Below are positions 55,045 through 63,552 of a DNA stretch of 64,000 bases, in pieces; within the stretch, counting starts at the first letter, position 1; the number at the start of each line of letters is the position of its first letter. This stretch comes from Paracoccus salsus (GTDB lineage: Bacteria; Pseudomonadota; Alphaproteobacteria; Rhodobacterales; Rhodobacteraceae): assembly GCF_021556615.1 (NCBI RefSeq), contig NZ_JAKGGD010000005.1, positions 124,001-188,000 on the forward strand. Reading direction: 5' to 3'. The notes below the pieces were generated by a model. The model worked only from the letters and a program-made list of their open reading frames with translations, ran no database searches and had not been told where the DNA came from. Made by a program: the position numbers and the translations under genes.

Positions 55045-55608
55045 CTACTGAATGTTGAAAACGGCTTGCTGAGTTTCACCAGATGATCCGGGGATCGACA
55101 AGGTGTGGCGGCCCGGGACGATGGCGATAAAGCTCATGCTGGCGGTTCCGGCGTCATCGAATTCAAGGCTGTGGACACCCATCGGTCGGACCTCGATATC
55201 GTTGATGACCACCTCGTTGACCCAGACCGCACGAAAGAAATCGCCGCCCGACAAGGCCAGTTCCTGACTGCCATCGGCGACCAGTTCAATCCGGTAGTAG
55301 CCGCCGGATTTCAGCGTGTATTCCGCGGTTGCGACAGGCTGACCGGCAGCGAGCGTCAGCGGCGCCAGATCGGTCCGGTTGTCGCGCGCCAGAAGTCCGC
55401 CGAAGCCATAGTCGAACTTGCCCTTCGCGTCATGGACACCTTTGGTCTCCGCGCCGGCCTCATCATCATCGTCGTCGTCGTCGTCATCCCCTGCGCCGGC
55501 GGGCATCGCCTCGGTCGCGGCGGCGGCATCGTCTGCTGCGGTATCCTGCGCAACGGCTGGTGCCCCCAGCCCCGCAACGATCATCAGGATGGTCAGTAAA
55601 CGGGTCAT
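55045..55608 (-). CDS. secreted protein with nine-Asp run, unknown function
   Basis: The 187-residue protein has a signal peptide (about 1-21), an acidic low-complexity part with nine consecutive Asp (residues 41-49) and a beta-rich domain (YTLKSGGYYRIELVADG, FFRAVWVNEVVINDIEVRP, IAIVPGRHTLSIPGSSGE). The domain looks like a small cupredoxin-like or immunoglobulin-like fold, but I see no copper ligands. It sits between the beta-propeller and ATPase genes of the PQQ-associated operon, so it probably serves the same system. The acidic run could bind metal ions; that is speculation. Confidence 0.75.
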   Translation of the reverse strand: MTRLLTILMIVAGLGAPAVAQDTAADDAAAATEAMPAGAGDDDDDDDDDEAGAETKGVHDAKGKFDYGFGGLLARDNRTDLAPLTLAAGQPVATAEYTLKSGGYYRIELVADGSQELALSGGDFFRAVWVNEVVINDIEVRPMGVHSLEFDDAGTASMSFIAIVPGRHTLSIPGSSGETQQAVFNIQ

Positions 55609-55630
55609 GTCTTGTCTCCTTTTGGGAACT

Positions 55631-56590
55631 TCAGTTCGGTGCAACGACGACACCCCAGGGCTGCTGACCCACGGGGATCGACTTCACCACTCTTTCGGCG
55701 TCGACATCGATGGCCGAAACGTCGTTGGAATTGCCATTTGTCGTGAACAGGAATTTCTCGTCAGGTGTGAAGGCCATCTGCCAGACGCGCTGGCCGACCA
55801 GCAGGTAGTCCCTGACCTCGTCGGTCTCGCCATCGATGACGGCAACGCGGTTTGCCGGGCCCAGAGCCACGAACACCTTCTTGCCATCGCTCGTGACGCG
55901 CACGCCGACGGGCTGGATCGCCTCGGGCAGGACGCCGGGGATGTCGAAACCGATCTTGTGGGTGATCTGCTGCGTGGCCGGGTCGATCACGCTGACAGTG
56001 CCGCCGATCTCGGAGCTGACGTAAAGCTTGCTGCCGTCGTGGTTGTACTCGGCGAATCGCGGACGTGAATCCACCAGCACATTCGCAAAGATCTCGAAGC
56101 TATCGCTGTCGATGAAATGCGCCATGTTGGTGGTTTCCGATGTGTTGATGACGACCTTGCCGTCCGGGCTGACGCCCATTCCCTCGGGCTCGACGCCGAC
56201 CGGGATCTCGGCCAGGACCTGATGGGTCTTGACGTCAACCACAGTGACCAGGTTGTCGTCCTCATTGGCGATATAAAGCGGATTGCCCGACGGATGCAGC
56301 ACGAAGAGTTCGGGATCGGGACCCGAGGGCAAGGTGTGCGTCTCTTCCATGGTTTCCGGATCGAACACGCGTACCAGATCGTCATCCGAGGCGCAGACAT
56401 ACAACTCGGACCCGTCGGGGCTGATGGTGATCCCGCGCGGCCGGTTGCCCGCCGGATAGGTGCCGATCACATCAAGCGTCGCGCTGTCCAGCACGGTGAT
56501 GTCGTTGCCCTTTTCGTTGGTGACGAAAACGCGGTTGGCCATCGCGGGGGCGGCGGAAAGGCACAGGGCCAGGATAAGCAGGTGTTTCAT
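55631..56590 (-). CDS. PQQ-dependent catabolism-associated YVTN beta-propeller protein
   Basis: The 319-residue periplasmic protein has a signal peptide (MKHLLILALCLSAAPAMA) and YVTN-type blades: VFVTNEKGNDITVLDSATLD, GTYPAGNRPRGITISPDGSE, LYIANEDDNLVTVVDVKTHQ, LYVSSEIGGTVSVIDPATQQ. It is the propeller of the PQQ-associated ABC module. Function is not established; a role in assembly or electron transfer of quinoproteins has been suggested by association only. Its ATG overlaps the preceding binding-protein stop. Confidence 0.88.
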   Translation of the reverse strand: MKHLLILALCLSAAPAMANRVFVTNEKGNDITVLDSATLDVIGTYPAGNRPRGITISPDGSELYVCASDDDLVRVFDPETMEETHTLPSGPDPELFVLHPSGNPLYIANEDDNLVTVVDVKTHQVLAEIPVGVEPEGMGVSPDGKVVINTSETTNMAHFIDSDSFEIFANVLVDSRPRFAEYNHDGSKLYVSSEIGGTVSVIDPATQQITHKIGFDIPGVLPEAIQPVGVRVTSDGKKVFVALGPANRVAVIDGETDEVRDYLLVGQRVWQMAFTPDEKFLFTTNGNSNDVSAIDVDAERVVKSIPVGQQPWGVVVAPN

Positions 56591-57789
56591 GTCGCCTCTT
56601 GGAATGTGCATTCGGTTTCGGGCCGGTCGATCCCCAGCGTGTCAAGCTGGCTTGTCTGGTGAAGATATTGTTCCTGCGGGCTCACCGACGCCATGAGAAG
56701 TCCGGTGGTCAGCAGGATCGGCTGGCGAAGCTGATGGTCCCAGTCGCGCAGGGTCAGCTTCTGGCCCTTGAACCCCGCCACCTCGAATCGGTCGGACAGC
56801 ATGAATTCGCGCAGCGTGTCGGCATCGCCCGACTGGGTGCGGGTCGCCGCCTCGCCGATCATCCGCAGCGCCAGCCAGGCCTGATAGTCGACTTCGCGCA
56901 TCTGCCTGCCCGCCAGCCTTTCGAAACGGTTCTGGAACTGGGTCGCGCCCCAGGCTTCCATCGCCGGATGCCAGCTGCGCGGAACCAGCCCGGCCGAACC
57001 GGCAACGGGGCGGGGGTCCCATGTCTGGTAAGGGAGATAGGCGGCGAAAACATCGGCTTCGTCGGCGGCCAGCACGACGTCATGCTCTGGCGCGCGCTGG
57101 GTGAAGACCGGCATCTGCTTTTGCACCTGAACATGCCCCGAGTCGGTGCGCCTTGCGCCGCCGGTATCCTCGTAGACCCGTTCCTCGACCAGCTTGGCGC
57201 CGAACTTGCTGGCCGAGCGGCGGAACGCGGCGGCCAGATCGCCGTCGGCTGGATGGCTGCCCTCGATCAGGAACCAGCGGGTCCAGTTCTTCCACATCAG
57301 GAACTGCGCCAGCGCATCCGCCATCATCGCGTGGCTTGGGGCGACATGGATCGTGTTGAAGCGGCAATCGGCACCGCGCAAATTATCCCCGCGCGCACGC
57401 GCATTGAGGATGACCGCGCGGTCGCCAACCTGATCGGCGGCCTTCAGCGTCACCGGGTCATCGGCAAGCAGAACGATGAACTCGATCCCGTCGGACAGCA
57501 ATCTGCCGATCTCGTCCGAAAAGCTCTGCGGTGTGGCGGTGATCTCTTTCGCCTCGAAGTCCTGGCCCATGAAGCGCCCGGTGGTGTCGTTGTCCTCGAT
57601 CGCCAGGCGGGCGCCGGCGAAGCCCAGATCATCGGTCGGCAGTTCCAGGCGCGATATCGGCGGCAGGCCGGGATCGTCCACCCGCAGCACCGCCGCACGG
57701 ATCACCGTGGGCTGTTCCGCCTCCTGCGCCGCGACAGGCGCGGAAAGCAGGCAGACACCAGCCAAAAGTCCTATGATTCCCTTGCGCAT
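56587..57789 (-). CDS. PQQ-associated ABC transporter, branched-chain-type substrate-binding protein
   Basis: The 400-residue protein has a signal peptide (about 1-21) and a type I periplasmic-binding fold: FAGARLAIEDNDTTGRFMGQ, EFIVLLADDPVTLKAADQVG, NWTRWFLIEGSHPADGDLAAA, YQAWLALRMIGEAATRTQSG. It matches the binding-protein member of the PQQ-dependent alcohol dehydrogenase module. It is odd that a binding protein accompanies an export-type ABC-2 permease; this is known for the family. First gene of its operon, divergent from the SRPBCC gene across 161 bp. Confidence 0.87.
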   Translation of the reverse strand: MRKGIIGLLAGVCLLSAPVAAQEAEQPTVIRAAVLRVDDPGLPPISRLELPTDDLGFAGARLAIEDNDTTGRFMGQDFEAKEITATPQSFSDEIGRLLSDGIEFIVLLADDPVTLKAADQVGDRAVILNARARGDNLRGADCRFNTIHVAPSHAMMADALAQFLMWKNWTRWFLIEGSHPADGDLAAAFRRSASKFGAKLVEERVYEDTGGARRTDSGHVQVQKQMPVFTQRAPEHDVVLAADEADVFAAYLPYQTWDPRPVAGSAGLVPRSWHPAMEAWGATQFQNRFERLAGRQMREVDYQAWLALRMIGEAATRTQSGDADTLREFMLSDRFEVAGFKGQKLTLRDWDHQLRQPILLTTGLLMASVSPQEQYLHQTSQLDTLGIDRPETECTFQEAT

Positions 57790-57950
57790 TTCTTTCTCCC
57801 CCGTTGGCATGTTGGGGCGGCGCGCGAGGCGCGGCAACCCGGCAATCCTTCCCGCCCGGTGCGGGAAGGATTGGCTCAGCCTTTGGTCTAATGGACTGCC
57901 CTTCCGGTGGCGCGCATCCTCGGACCGATATTCCGGCGGGAGCAGACAGG

Positions 57951-58508
57951 ATGATGACGAGAATGCTTGGAGTGGCTCTGGGCGCGACGCTGATACTGGC
58001 GACGGCGGCGGCGGCCCATGGACCGTCCCGGCTGAAGACCGAGATGTCGGTAACGCTTGATGCCACGCCCGACGAGGTGTGGGAGGTGATCGGCAGGTTT
58101 GATGACATGAGCTGGCATCCGGCGGTCGCCTCGACCGAGATGACGCCCGAGGGAGCGCCCGCCGACATTCCCGACGAATCCACCCGAATCCTGCATTTGC
58201 AGGCAGAAAGCGGGGATCCGACCATGACCGAACAGCTGATTCAGATCGATCCCGAAAACCGCATGTACAAATACATGATCACCGAAGTCGCCGTCGAGGT
58301 TCTGCCGGTCACGAATTACTCCTCGTCGCTGCAGGTCAAGGACAAGGATGGCAAGGCCGAGCTTGTCTGGAAGGGCGGCTATTACCGGGGTTTTCCGAAT
58401 AACGATCCGCCCGAGAACCTGAACGATGCCGCCGCCGAGGCCGCAGTCGCCGGCGTCTATCAGGCCGGTCTCGACGCGCTGGCCGAACGTTTCGGCACGG
58501 TCGAGTAG
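57951..58508 (+). CDS. MxaD-like SRPBCC-family periplasmic protein
   Basis: The 185-residue protein has a signal peptide (about 1-22, LGVALGATLILATAAAAHG) and a START/SRPBCC fold (SVTLDATPDEVWEVIGRFDD, WHPAVASTEM, then an alpha-helix with AAAEAAVAGVYQAGLDALAE). MxaD, of this family, affects the interaction between methanol dehydrogenase and cytochrome in Methylobacterium. The location next to xox genes suggests a similar role. GGGAG precedes two adjacent ATG codons. Confidence 0.8.
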   Translation: MMTRMLGVALGATLILATAAAAHGPSRLKTEMSVTLDATPDEVWEVIGRFDDMSWHPAVASTEMTPEGAPADIPDESTRILHLQAESGDPTMTEQLIQIDPENRMYKYMITEVAVEVLPVTNYSSSLQVKDKDGKAELVWKGGYYRGFPNNDPPENLNDAAAEAAVAGVYQAGLDALAERFGTVE

Positions 58509-58513
58509 CCTTC

Positions 58514-59446
58514 TTGCTTCGCATCGCGCTGGTCATTGCCGCGCTGATATCCCCGGCCTTCGCCGGGGATGTTGCGTTCGTCACATCGCAGAACGGGAAC
58601 GCGGTCTCGGTCGTGGATCTGGACAGCGGTCAGATCGTGGCGCAAGCCGACCTGCCGGGCGCCCCCGCGCCCGTCGCCTATGACCCTCGCGCCGGACGCG
58701 CCTATGTGGTGGCCGCCGATACGGGAAGGCTGACCGTGCTGGACGAGGCGGCGTCGGTCATCGCCCATCGCGATCTGGGCGCCGGCGCATTCGGGCTTGC
58801 GGTCGCGCCCGGCGAGGGTGTCCTTGTGACCGACTGGTACAAGGGTCGGCTGCACAGGCTGGACGCCGGGCTGAAGACGCTGTGGTCGGCCGAGACCGGT
58901 CAGACGCCGGCCGGCGTCGCGGTCAGCAAGGATGGGTCGCTGGTCGCGACCGCCGATCGCGACGATGATCGGGTCAGCATCTTCGACACGGTCACCGGAC
59001 GGCTGCTGCGCAGGGTCGGCACGGCCGGCGCGCACCCGTTCGGGATCACCTTTCACGACGAACTGCTATGGACCGCGGATGTCGAGGGCGACAGCGTCTC
59101 GGTTATCGATCCGGTCGCGGGACGATTGATCGGCAGCATCCCGACCGGCAGCCGGCCCTATGCGGTGGCCTTCGCGGCGGCACGCGGCTTCGTGACCAAT
59201 CAATATTCGGGCAGCGTGACCGTCTTCGACCCCGAAACCCTGCAGGTCCTGGGCGAGGTCCGGACCGGCGACTATCCGGAGGGCATCGCCCCGCTGCCCG
59301 ATGGCACGGGGGTCGTCGTCGCCAACTGGGATTCCGATACGGTCACGATCATCGACGCGCAAAGCCTGGCAATCAGTGCCGAAATCGATGTTCCGGCAGG
59401 CCCCCGGGCATTCGGCAGCTTCACGGGTCGCCAGGCTCGACCTTGA
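58514..59446 (+). CDS. YncE-like beta-propeller protein, TTG start
   Basis: The 310-residue protein has a signal peptide (LRIALVIAALISPAFAGD) and YVTN-like blades (VAFVTSQNGNAVSVVDLDSG, GVAVSKDGSLVATADRDDDR, RGFVTNQYSGSVTVFDPETL, GVVVANWDSDTVTIIDAQSL). It follows the SRPBCC gene by five bases. The start appears to be TTG, since no ATG or GTG lies before the signal peptide. It is a second propeller in the same neighbourhood but clearly different from the minus-strand one. Its last 26 bases overlap the convergent CXXCW gene. Confidence 0.82.
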   Translation: MLRIALVIAALISPAFAGDVAFVTSQNGNAVSVVDLDSGQIVAQADLPGAPAPVAYDPRAGRAYVVAADTGRLTVLDEAASVIAHRDLGAGAFGLAVAPGEGVLVTDWYKGRLHRLDAGLKTLWSAETGQTPAGVAVSKDGSLVATADRDDDRVSIFDTVTGRLLRRVGTAGAHPFGITFHDELLWTADVEGDSVSVIDPVAGRLIGSIPTGSRPYAVAFAAARGFVTNQYSGSVTVFDPETLQVLGEVRTGDYPEGIAPLPDGTGVVVANWDSDTVTIIDAQSLAISAEIDVPAGPRAFGSFTGRQARP

Positions 59447-59954
59447 CCAGATCGGCGCCGAGCGCCTGCTGCCAGTCATCGGTGCCGCCCGGAAACCAGC
59501 TTACGGCGCTGTAGCCCATCTCGACCGCGCGCCGGGCAGCGTTCCAGCTCATCCAGCAATCGGCGCGGCAGAAGATCACCACGGGCGCGGATCGGTCGCC
59601 GCCCGTCACCTGCGTCAACCCCTCTGCCAGTCGCGCCTGTTCCGCCGGGGCAAGCTCTTGATAGCCGGTGTCCCACAGCCAGACCGCGCCCGGGATCGTC
59701 TCGTGCCGCGGCTCGCGCCAGATCGTGCCCTCGGGCAGTCCCTCGGGCTTTCGTGTGCGCGGATAGACATCGACAAAGGCCGCGCCCTGCGCGTGCAGCT
59801 GGATGGCCCGGTCGGCATCGATCACCTCGGCGCCGCGCAGCGTGGCTGGAACCGGGGCCCTGTAGGGTTCACCACGATAGGTTTGCGGTTCGGGAACCTG
59901 CGCAAGCAGGGGGCCGGCGGCGACCAGCATCAGCAAGGCCGCCCACCGGATCAT
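59421..59954 (-). CDS. PQQ-dependent catabolism-associated CXXCW-family rhodanese-like protein
   Basis: The 177-residue periplasmic protein has a signal peptide (about 1-19) and a rhodanese-like fold (GAEVIDADRAIQLHAQGAAF, VDVYPRTRKPEG, PVVIFCRADCWMSWNAARRA). The Cys129-x3-Cys133-Trp134 motif is the mark of this PQQ-associated family; Cys129 occupies the rhodanese active-site position. A redox or sulfur-transfer role is assumed. It is last in the xoxF-xoxG-xoxJ operon, overlapping xoxJ by four bases. Confidence 0.87.
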   Translation of the reverse strand: MIRWAALLMLVAAGPLLAQVPEPQTYRGEPYRAPVPATLRGAEVIDADRAIQLHAQGAAFVDVYPRTRKPEGLPEGTIWREPRHETIPGAVWLWDTGYQELAPAEQARLAEGLTQVTGGDRSAPVVIFCRADCWMSWNAARRAVEMGYSAVSWFPGGTDDWQQALGADLVKVEPGDP

Positions 59955-60763
59955 TGCAGCATCTCCTTGCCGTAATCGTCGACCAGAGGCACCCCGGCTT
60001 CACGCAACAGGGCGTTGATCTCGTCCTGATGGCGGCGGATCAGGCTGTTCAGCTGCCGTTTCCATTCCTGTTCGCCCAGGCGGACGCCCATGGTGATGCG
60101 ATAGAACATCTTCGGGCCCGCATCTTCCTTCAGCAACGGTGTGAATTGCAGATCCGGATCGTCCTTGATCCGTGGTCCGGCCAGCGGCCCCCACAGAACG
60201 GCGGCGTCCAGGCTGCCGTCGCGGACACCCTCGATCAGTCCGCCCACAGGGTCCTTGACCCGCCGATCCACGAACAGGTCGGCCCCGCGCATGTCCTTGG
60301 CCAGGCCCGCCCGCGCCATGATCGTGGCCGGCGGCGATCCCGCCACGACTCCGATCGCATGATCCTTCAGCGCGGGGTCGCCGAGATGATCGACCGAGGC
60401 CAGCGGATCGTCCCGGCGCGTGACGATGCCGAAAACCGAGGTGTAGTAATGGTTGGTATTCTGGACAAGTTCGTCGCCCTGGGCGTAGCCCATGACCAGA
60501 TCGCAGGTGCCGGCCCGGAGGGTCCTGGTGATGAACCCCATGCCGGAGGGGAACCAGCTATAGGTGACAGGCATGTCCAGCCACTGGCCGAACTGCTCGG
60601 CCAGCCTGTTCTCGAAGCCCGATCCATCCTTGCTCGACATCGGCGCGTTGGCCGGGTCGGCACAGACCCGCAACTGCGTCGTGGACCGCAGATCGGCGAC
60701 CTGCGCCGGGGCGGCGGACGCCAGGCAGATCGCGATCAGGGCTGTCTGTACCAGTTTGCGCAT
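59951..60763 (-). CDS. xoxJ: XoxJ/MxaJ-like periplasmic binding-type protein
   Basis: The 270-residue protein has a signal peptide (MRKLVQTALIAICLASAAPAQ) and a family 3 solute-binding fold (LRVCADPANAPMSSKDGSGF, QWLDMPVTYSWFPSGMGFIT, AGTCDLVMGYAQGDELVQNT, AAVLWGPLAGPRIKDDPDLQ). MxaJ/XoxJ proteins are essential partners of methanol dehydrogenases and are thought to help activate the enzyme in the periplasm. The start is two bases after the xoxG stop. Confidence 0.92.
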   Translation of the reverse strand: MRKLVQTALIAICLASAAPAQVADLRSTTQLRVCADPANAPMSSKDGSGFENRLAEQFGQWLDMPVTYSWFPSGMGFITRTLRAGTCDLVMGYAQGDELVQNTNHYYTSVFGIVTRRDDPLASVDHLGDPALKDHAIGVVAGSPPATIMARAGLAKDMRGADLFVDRRVKDPVGGLIEGVRDGSLDAAVLWGPLAGPRIKDDPDLQFTPLLKEDAGPKMFYRITMGVRLGEQEWKRQLNSLIRRHQDEINALLREAGVPLVDDYGKEMLQ

Positions 60764-60765
60764 CT

Positions 60766-61416
60766 TTACGTCGACATGCAGGAATCTTCCTGCGCTGTGA
60801 ATTCGTCCGTTTTCGGTCCCTTCTTGGCCGGACGTCCGCGCGGAATCTCCTCGGTCCCGCGGGCCAGCAGATAGGCATAGATGTCGTCGATATAGCACCA
60901 GACATTCTTGTTGGTGCCAAAGGCCGGCATCACCTGGTTCTGGGACGCGCTTACCGCTTTCTTGCCCGAGGCGACGATCTGCTGGAAGTCGTAGTAGTCC
61001 ATTCGCAGCGCCGAGTCCTTCAAGGCCGGCGCATAGGTCGAGCCCTCGCCATCCGGTCCGTGGCAGACATGGCATTCGGCCGAATAGCGGCGATACCCGT
61101 TGAAGGTCGCGAAATCGACCGTGCCGTCATCCTCGATCTTGTAGGTCGGAATGCCATCGGCATTATACCAGCGGCCGTTCTCGGTGTATTCGGGCGTTAT
61201 GTCCATGCCGTTCGGCAGCGTTGACGGGCTTTCTGCCATGCCGGCCCCGGCATCTGCGGCGGCGGCATCGTCCGCTGATGCCTCGGGATCGGCGGGGGCA
61301 TCGCCCGAGACGGTCGCCTCTGCGGGGGTCTCGCTGGTCGTATCGGTCTGTGCGGTGGCCGTGCTGGCCAGCGACAGGCCAAGGACCAACGCCGTCAGGC
61401 TGGTGATGGCATTCAT
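60766..61416 (-). CDS. xoxG: XoxG, cytochrome c553i-type electron acceptor of XoxF
   Basis: The 216-residue cytochrome has a signal peptide (about 1-22), an Ala/Asp-rich acidic linker (about 30-65) and one heme site, C115-H-V-C118-H119, with Met163 in NQVMPAFG the likely axial ligand. Known Paracoccus cytochrome c553i (CycB) lies between xoxF and xoxJ, as here. It accepts electrons from XoxF PQQ and passes them to the respiratory chain. GGAGG precedes the ATG. Confidence 0.92.
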   Translation of the reverse strand: MNAITSLTALVLGLSLASTATAQTDTTSETPAEATVSGDAPADPEASADDAAAADAGAGMAESPSTLPNGMDITPEYTENGRWYNADGIPTYKIEDDGTVDFATFNGYRRYSAECHVCHGPDGEGSTYAPALKDSALRMDYYDFQQIVASGKKAVSASQNQVMPAFGTNKNVWCYIDDIYAYLLARGTEEIPRGRPAKKGPKTDEFTAQEDSCMST

Positions 61417-61530
61417 GCTTGTCTTCCTCCCAAAATCTTCGACTGCCCGTTTTCGCCAGACAGAACCGCCCCAGTCTATCGCTGGGGCGGTCCTTTCACA
61501 GATCAACTTCGCTCGTGCGGAACGAAAGTA

Positions 61531-63384
61531 TTAGCCGCTGCTGGCGTCCTCGGCCGGCGCGGCTTCCGCCGGGGCGGAAGCGACGTCGCCCGGCAGTTCG
61601 AACACCGTCAACTGGCCGCCCAACTGGGTATAGTCGCTGAGCGAGGCATAGCCACCGACCGCGCCGAGGCCGTCGTTCGGATTGGTCAGGCCGGCTGCAA
61701 GGCCGATCCCGGCCCATCCACCCACGCCCGACAGCACGCCGACATACTGCTTGCCGTTGAGTTCGTAGGTCATGACGTTGCCGATGATGCCCGACGGGGT
61801 CTTGAACTTGTAGAGTTCGTCGCCCGTTTCGGCATCCACCGCCTTCAGATAACCCTCGAGCGTGCCGTAGAAGACCACGCCACCAGCCGTCGCCAGCGCG
61901 CCCGACCAGACCGAGAACTGCTCGGGCAGGGACCACTTGATCTCGCCGTTGATGTTGTCCCAGGCGATGAAGTTGCCCATGCCGCCGTGGCTGTCAGGCG
62001 CCGGATACATGGACAGGGTCGCGCCGACATAGGGCTGGCCAGCGGTATAGGCCACGCGGAACGGTTCGTAGTCCATGCAGACATGGTTGGTCGGGACGTA
62101 GAACAGTTGCGTGTCCGGCGAATAGGCCGCCGGCTGCTGGTCCTTGGACCCCAGCGCCGCCGGGCAGACACCGGTGGTGTTGGTGTCTTCGCCATTCTGT
62201 GCGGTCGAATATTCGGCAACCACGGCCGGACGGCCATAGGTATCCGAATTCGGGTCCATGTCGACGCCGGTCGTCCAGTTCACCGTTGGATCATACTTCT
62301 CGGCCACCAGCAATTCGCCGGTTTCGCGGTCCAGCGTGTAGCCAAGACCGTTGCGGTCGAAATGGGTAAGCAGCTTGCGCGGCGTGCCGTCGATCTCCTG
62401 ATCGGTCAGGATCATCTCGTTCACACCGTCGTAGTCCCATTCGTCATGGGGCGTCATCTGGTAGAACCACTTGGCCATGCCGGTATCGGCGTCGCGGGCC
62501 ATGATGGTCATCGACCACTTGTTGTCGCCGGGACGCTGCGAGGGGTTCCAGGTCGAGGGGTTGCCGGTGCCGTAATAGATCAGGTTCAGGTCCGGATCGT
62601 AGGAATACCAGCCCCAGGTGGTGCCGCCACCGATCTTCCACTGGTCGCCTTCCCAGCTGTTCAGGCTGCTGTCGGCGCCGATCGGCTTGCCAAGATGCAT
62701 GGTGTTCTCGGGATCGACCAGCATTTCTTCGTCCGGACCGGTGGAATAGGCTTTCCACGCTTCGGAACCGTCGGCCAGGTTGTAGGCTGTCACGCGGCCT
62801 CGGACGCCGTATTCGCCGCCCGAAACGCCGACGATGACCTTGTCCTTCACCGGAAGCACGGTGGCGGTGTTGGTTTCACCGATCGCCGGATCACCCGTAA
62901 CGACCTTCCACTTCTCTTCCCCGGTCTTCGCGTCCAGCGCGACGAGGGTGGTGTCGGCCTGGTGCGACAGGATCATCCCGTCCGCATAGGCGACGCCGCG
63001 ATACACGGTGTCGCAGCACATGACCGCGATCACCTCGGGGTCCTGCTGCGGCTGATAGCTCCACAGGATCTTGCCGTCATCGGTCAGATCCAGCGCGAAG
63101 ATGTTGTTGGGGAACGGCGTGTGCACATACATCACGTCACCGATGACCAGCGGGCTTCCCTCGTGTCCGCGCAGTACGCCGGTCGAGAAAGTCCAGGCGA
63201 CGCGAAGATCGCCGACATTGTCCTTGGTGATCTGGTCCAGCTTGGAATAACGGGTGTTGGCGTAATCCCCGGTCTGGATCGCCCACTGGCCAGGCTTGCC
63301 GGTTTCGGTCAGCACGCTTTCATTGGCGTATGATGCGCCGGTCAGAAGCAGCGCGATGGCCGCGCTGTTCAGCAAATGTTTCAT
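61531..63384 (-). CDS. xoxF: XoxF, PQQ-dependent (lanthanide-type) methanol dehydrogenase
   Basis: The 617-residue quinoprotein has a signal peptide (about 1-20) and an eight-bladed propeller. Predicted metal/PQQ residues are Glu191 (GVSGGEYG), Asn275 ([11 protein letters not shown]), catalytic Asp317 and the extra Asp319 in EWDYDGVNE; the second Asp is the XoxF mark of lanthanide binding, where MxaF has Ala. The adjacent Cys123-Cys124 (VMCCDTV) would form the vicinal disulfide. It oxidises methanol to formaldehyde or formate in the periplasm. GGAGG precedes the ATG. It begins the operon xoxF-xoxG-xoxJ-CXXCW and follows fghA. Confidence 0.95.
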   Translation of the reverse strand: MKHLLNSAAIALLLTGASYANESVLTETGKPGQWAIQTGDYANTRYSKLDQITKDNVGDLRVAWTFSTGVLRGHEGSPLVIGDVMYVHTPFPNNIFALDLTDDGKILWSYQPQQDPEVIAVMCCDTVYRGVAYADGMILSHQADTTLVALDAKTGEEKWKVVTGDPAIGETNTATVLPVKDKVIVGVSGGEYGVRGRVTAYNLADGSEAWKAYSTGPDEEMLVDPENTMHLGKPIGADSSLNSWEGDQWKIGGGTTWGWYSYDPDLNLIYYGTGNPSTWNPSQRPGDNKWSMTIMARDADTGMAKWFYQMTPHDEWDYDGVNEMILTDQEIDGTPRKLLTHFDRNGLGYTLDRETGELLVAEKYDPTVNWTTGVDMDPNSDTYGRPAVVAEYSTAQNGEDTNTTGVCPAALGSKDQQPAAYSPDTQLFYVPTNHVCMDYEPFRVAYTAGQPYVGATLSMYPAPDSHGGMGNFIAWDNINGEIKWSLPEQFSVWSGALATAGGVVFYGTLEGYLKAVDAETGDELYKFKTPSGIIGNVMTYELNGKQYVGVLSGVGGWAGIGLAAGLTNPNDGLGAVGGYASLSDYTQLGGQLTVFELPGDVASAPAEAAPAEDASSG

Positions 63385-63414
63385 GAGTATTCCTCCACTG
63401 TTGGATCTGTTGCT

Positions 63415-63434
63415 GCGGCTTCTCCTCAAGCCGC
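63415..63434 (-). other. hairpin in the xoxF leader
   Basis: GCGGCTT and AAGCCGC form a seven-base-pair stem. On the xoxF coding strand the loop is GAGGAG, a ribosome-binding-site look-alike, about 30 bases before the true ATG. No T-tract follows. Confidence 0.4.
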
Positions 63435-63552
63435 GGCTGTCCATAGCGTACTGTTCGACGCGCACCGCCTTCCGTCAATCAGCCGCCCTGCCATTTGCCC
63501 CTAAAGTCTGATGGTCAAACGGCAAGACAGGCGGGAAGGTTCGGCAAGCCTC

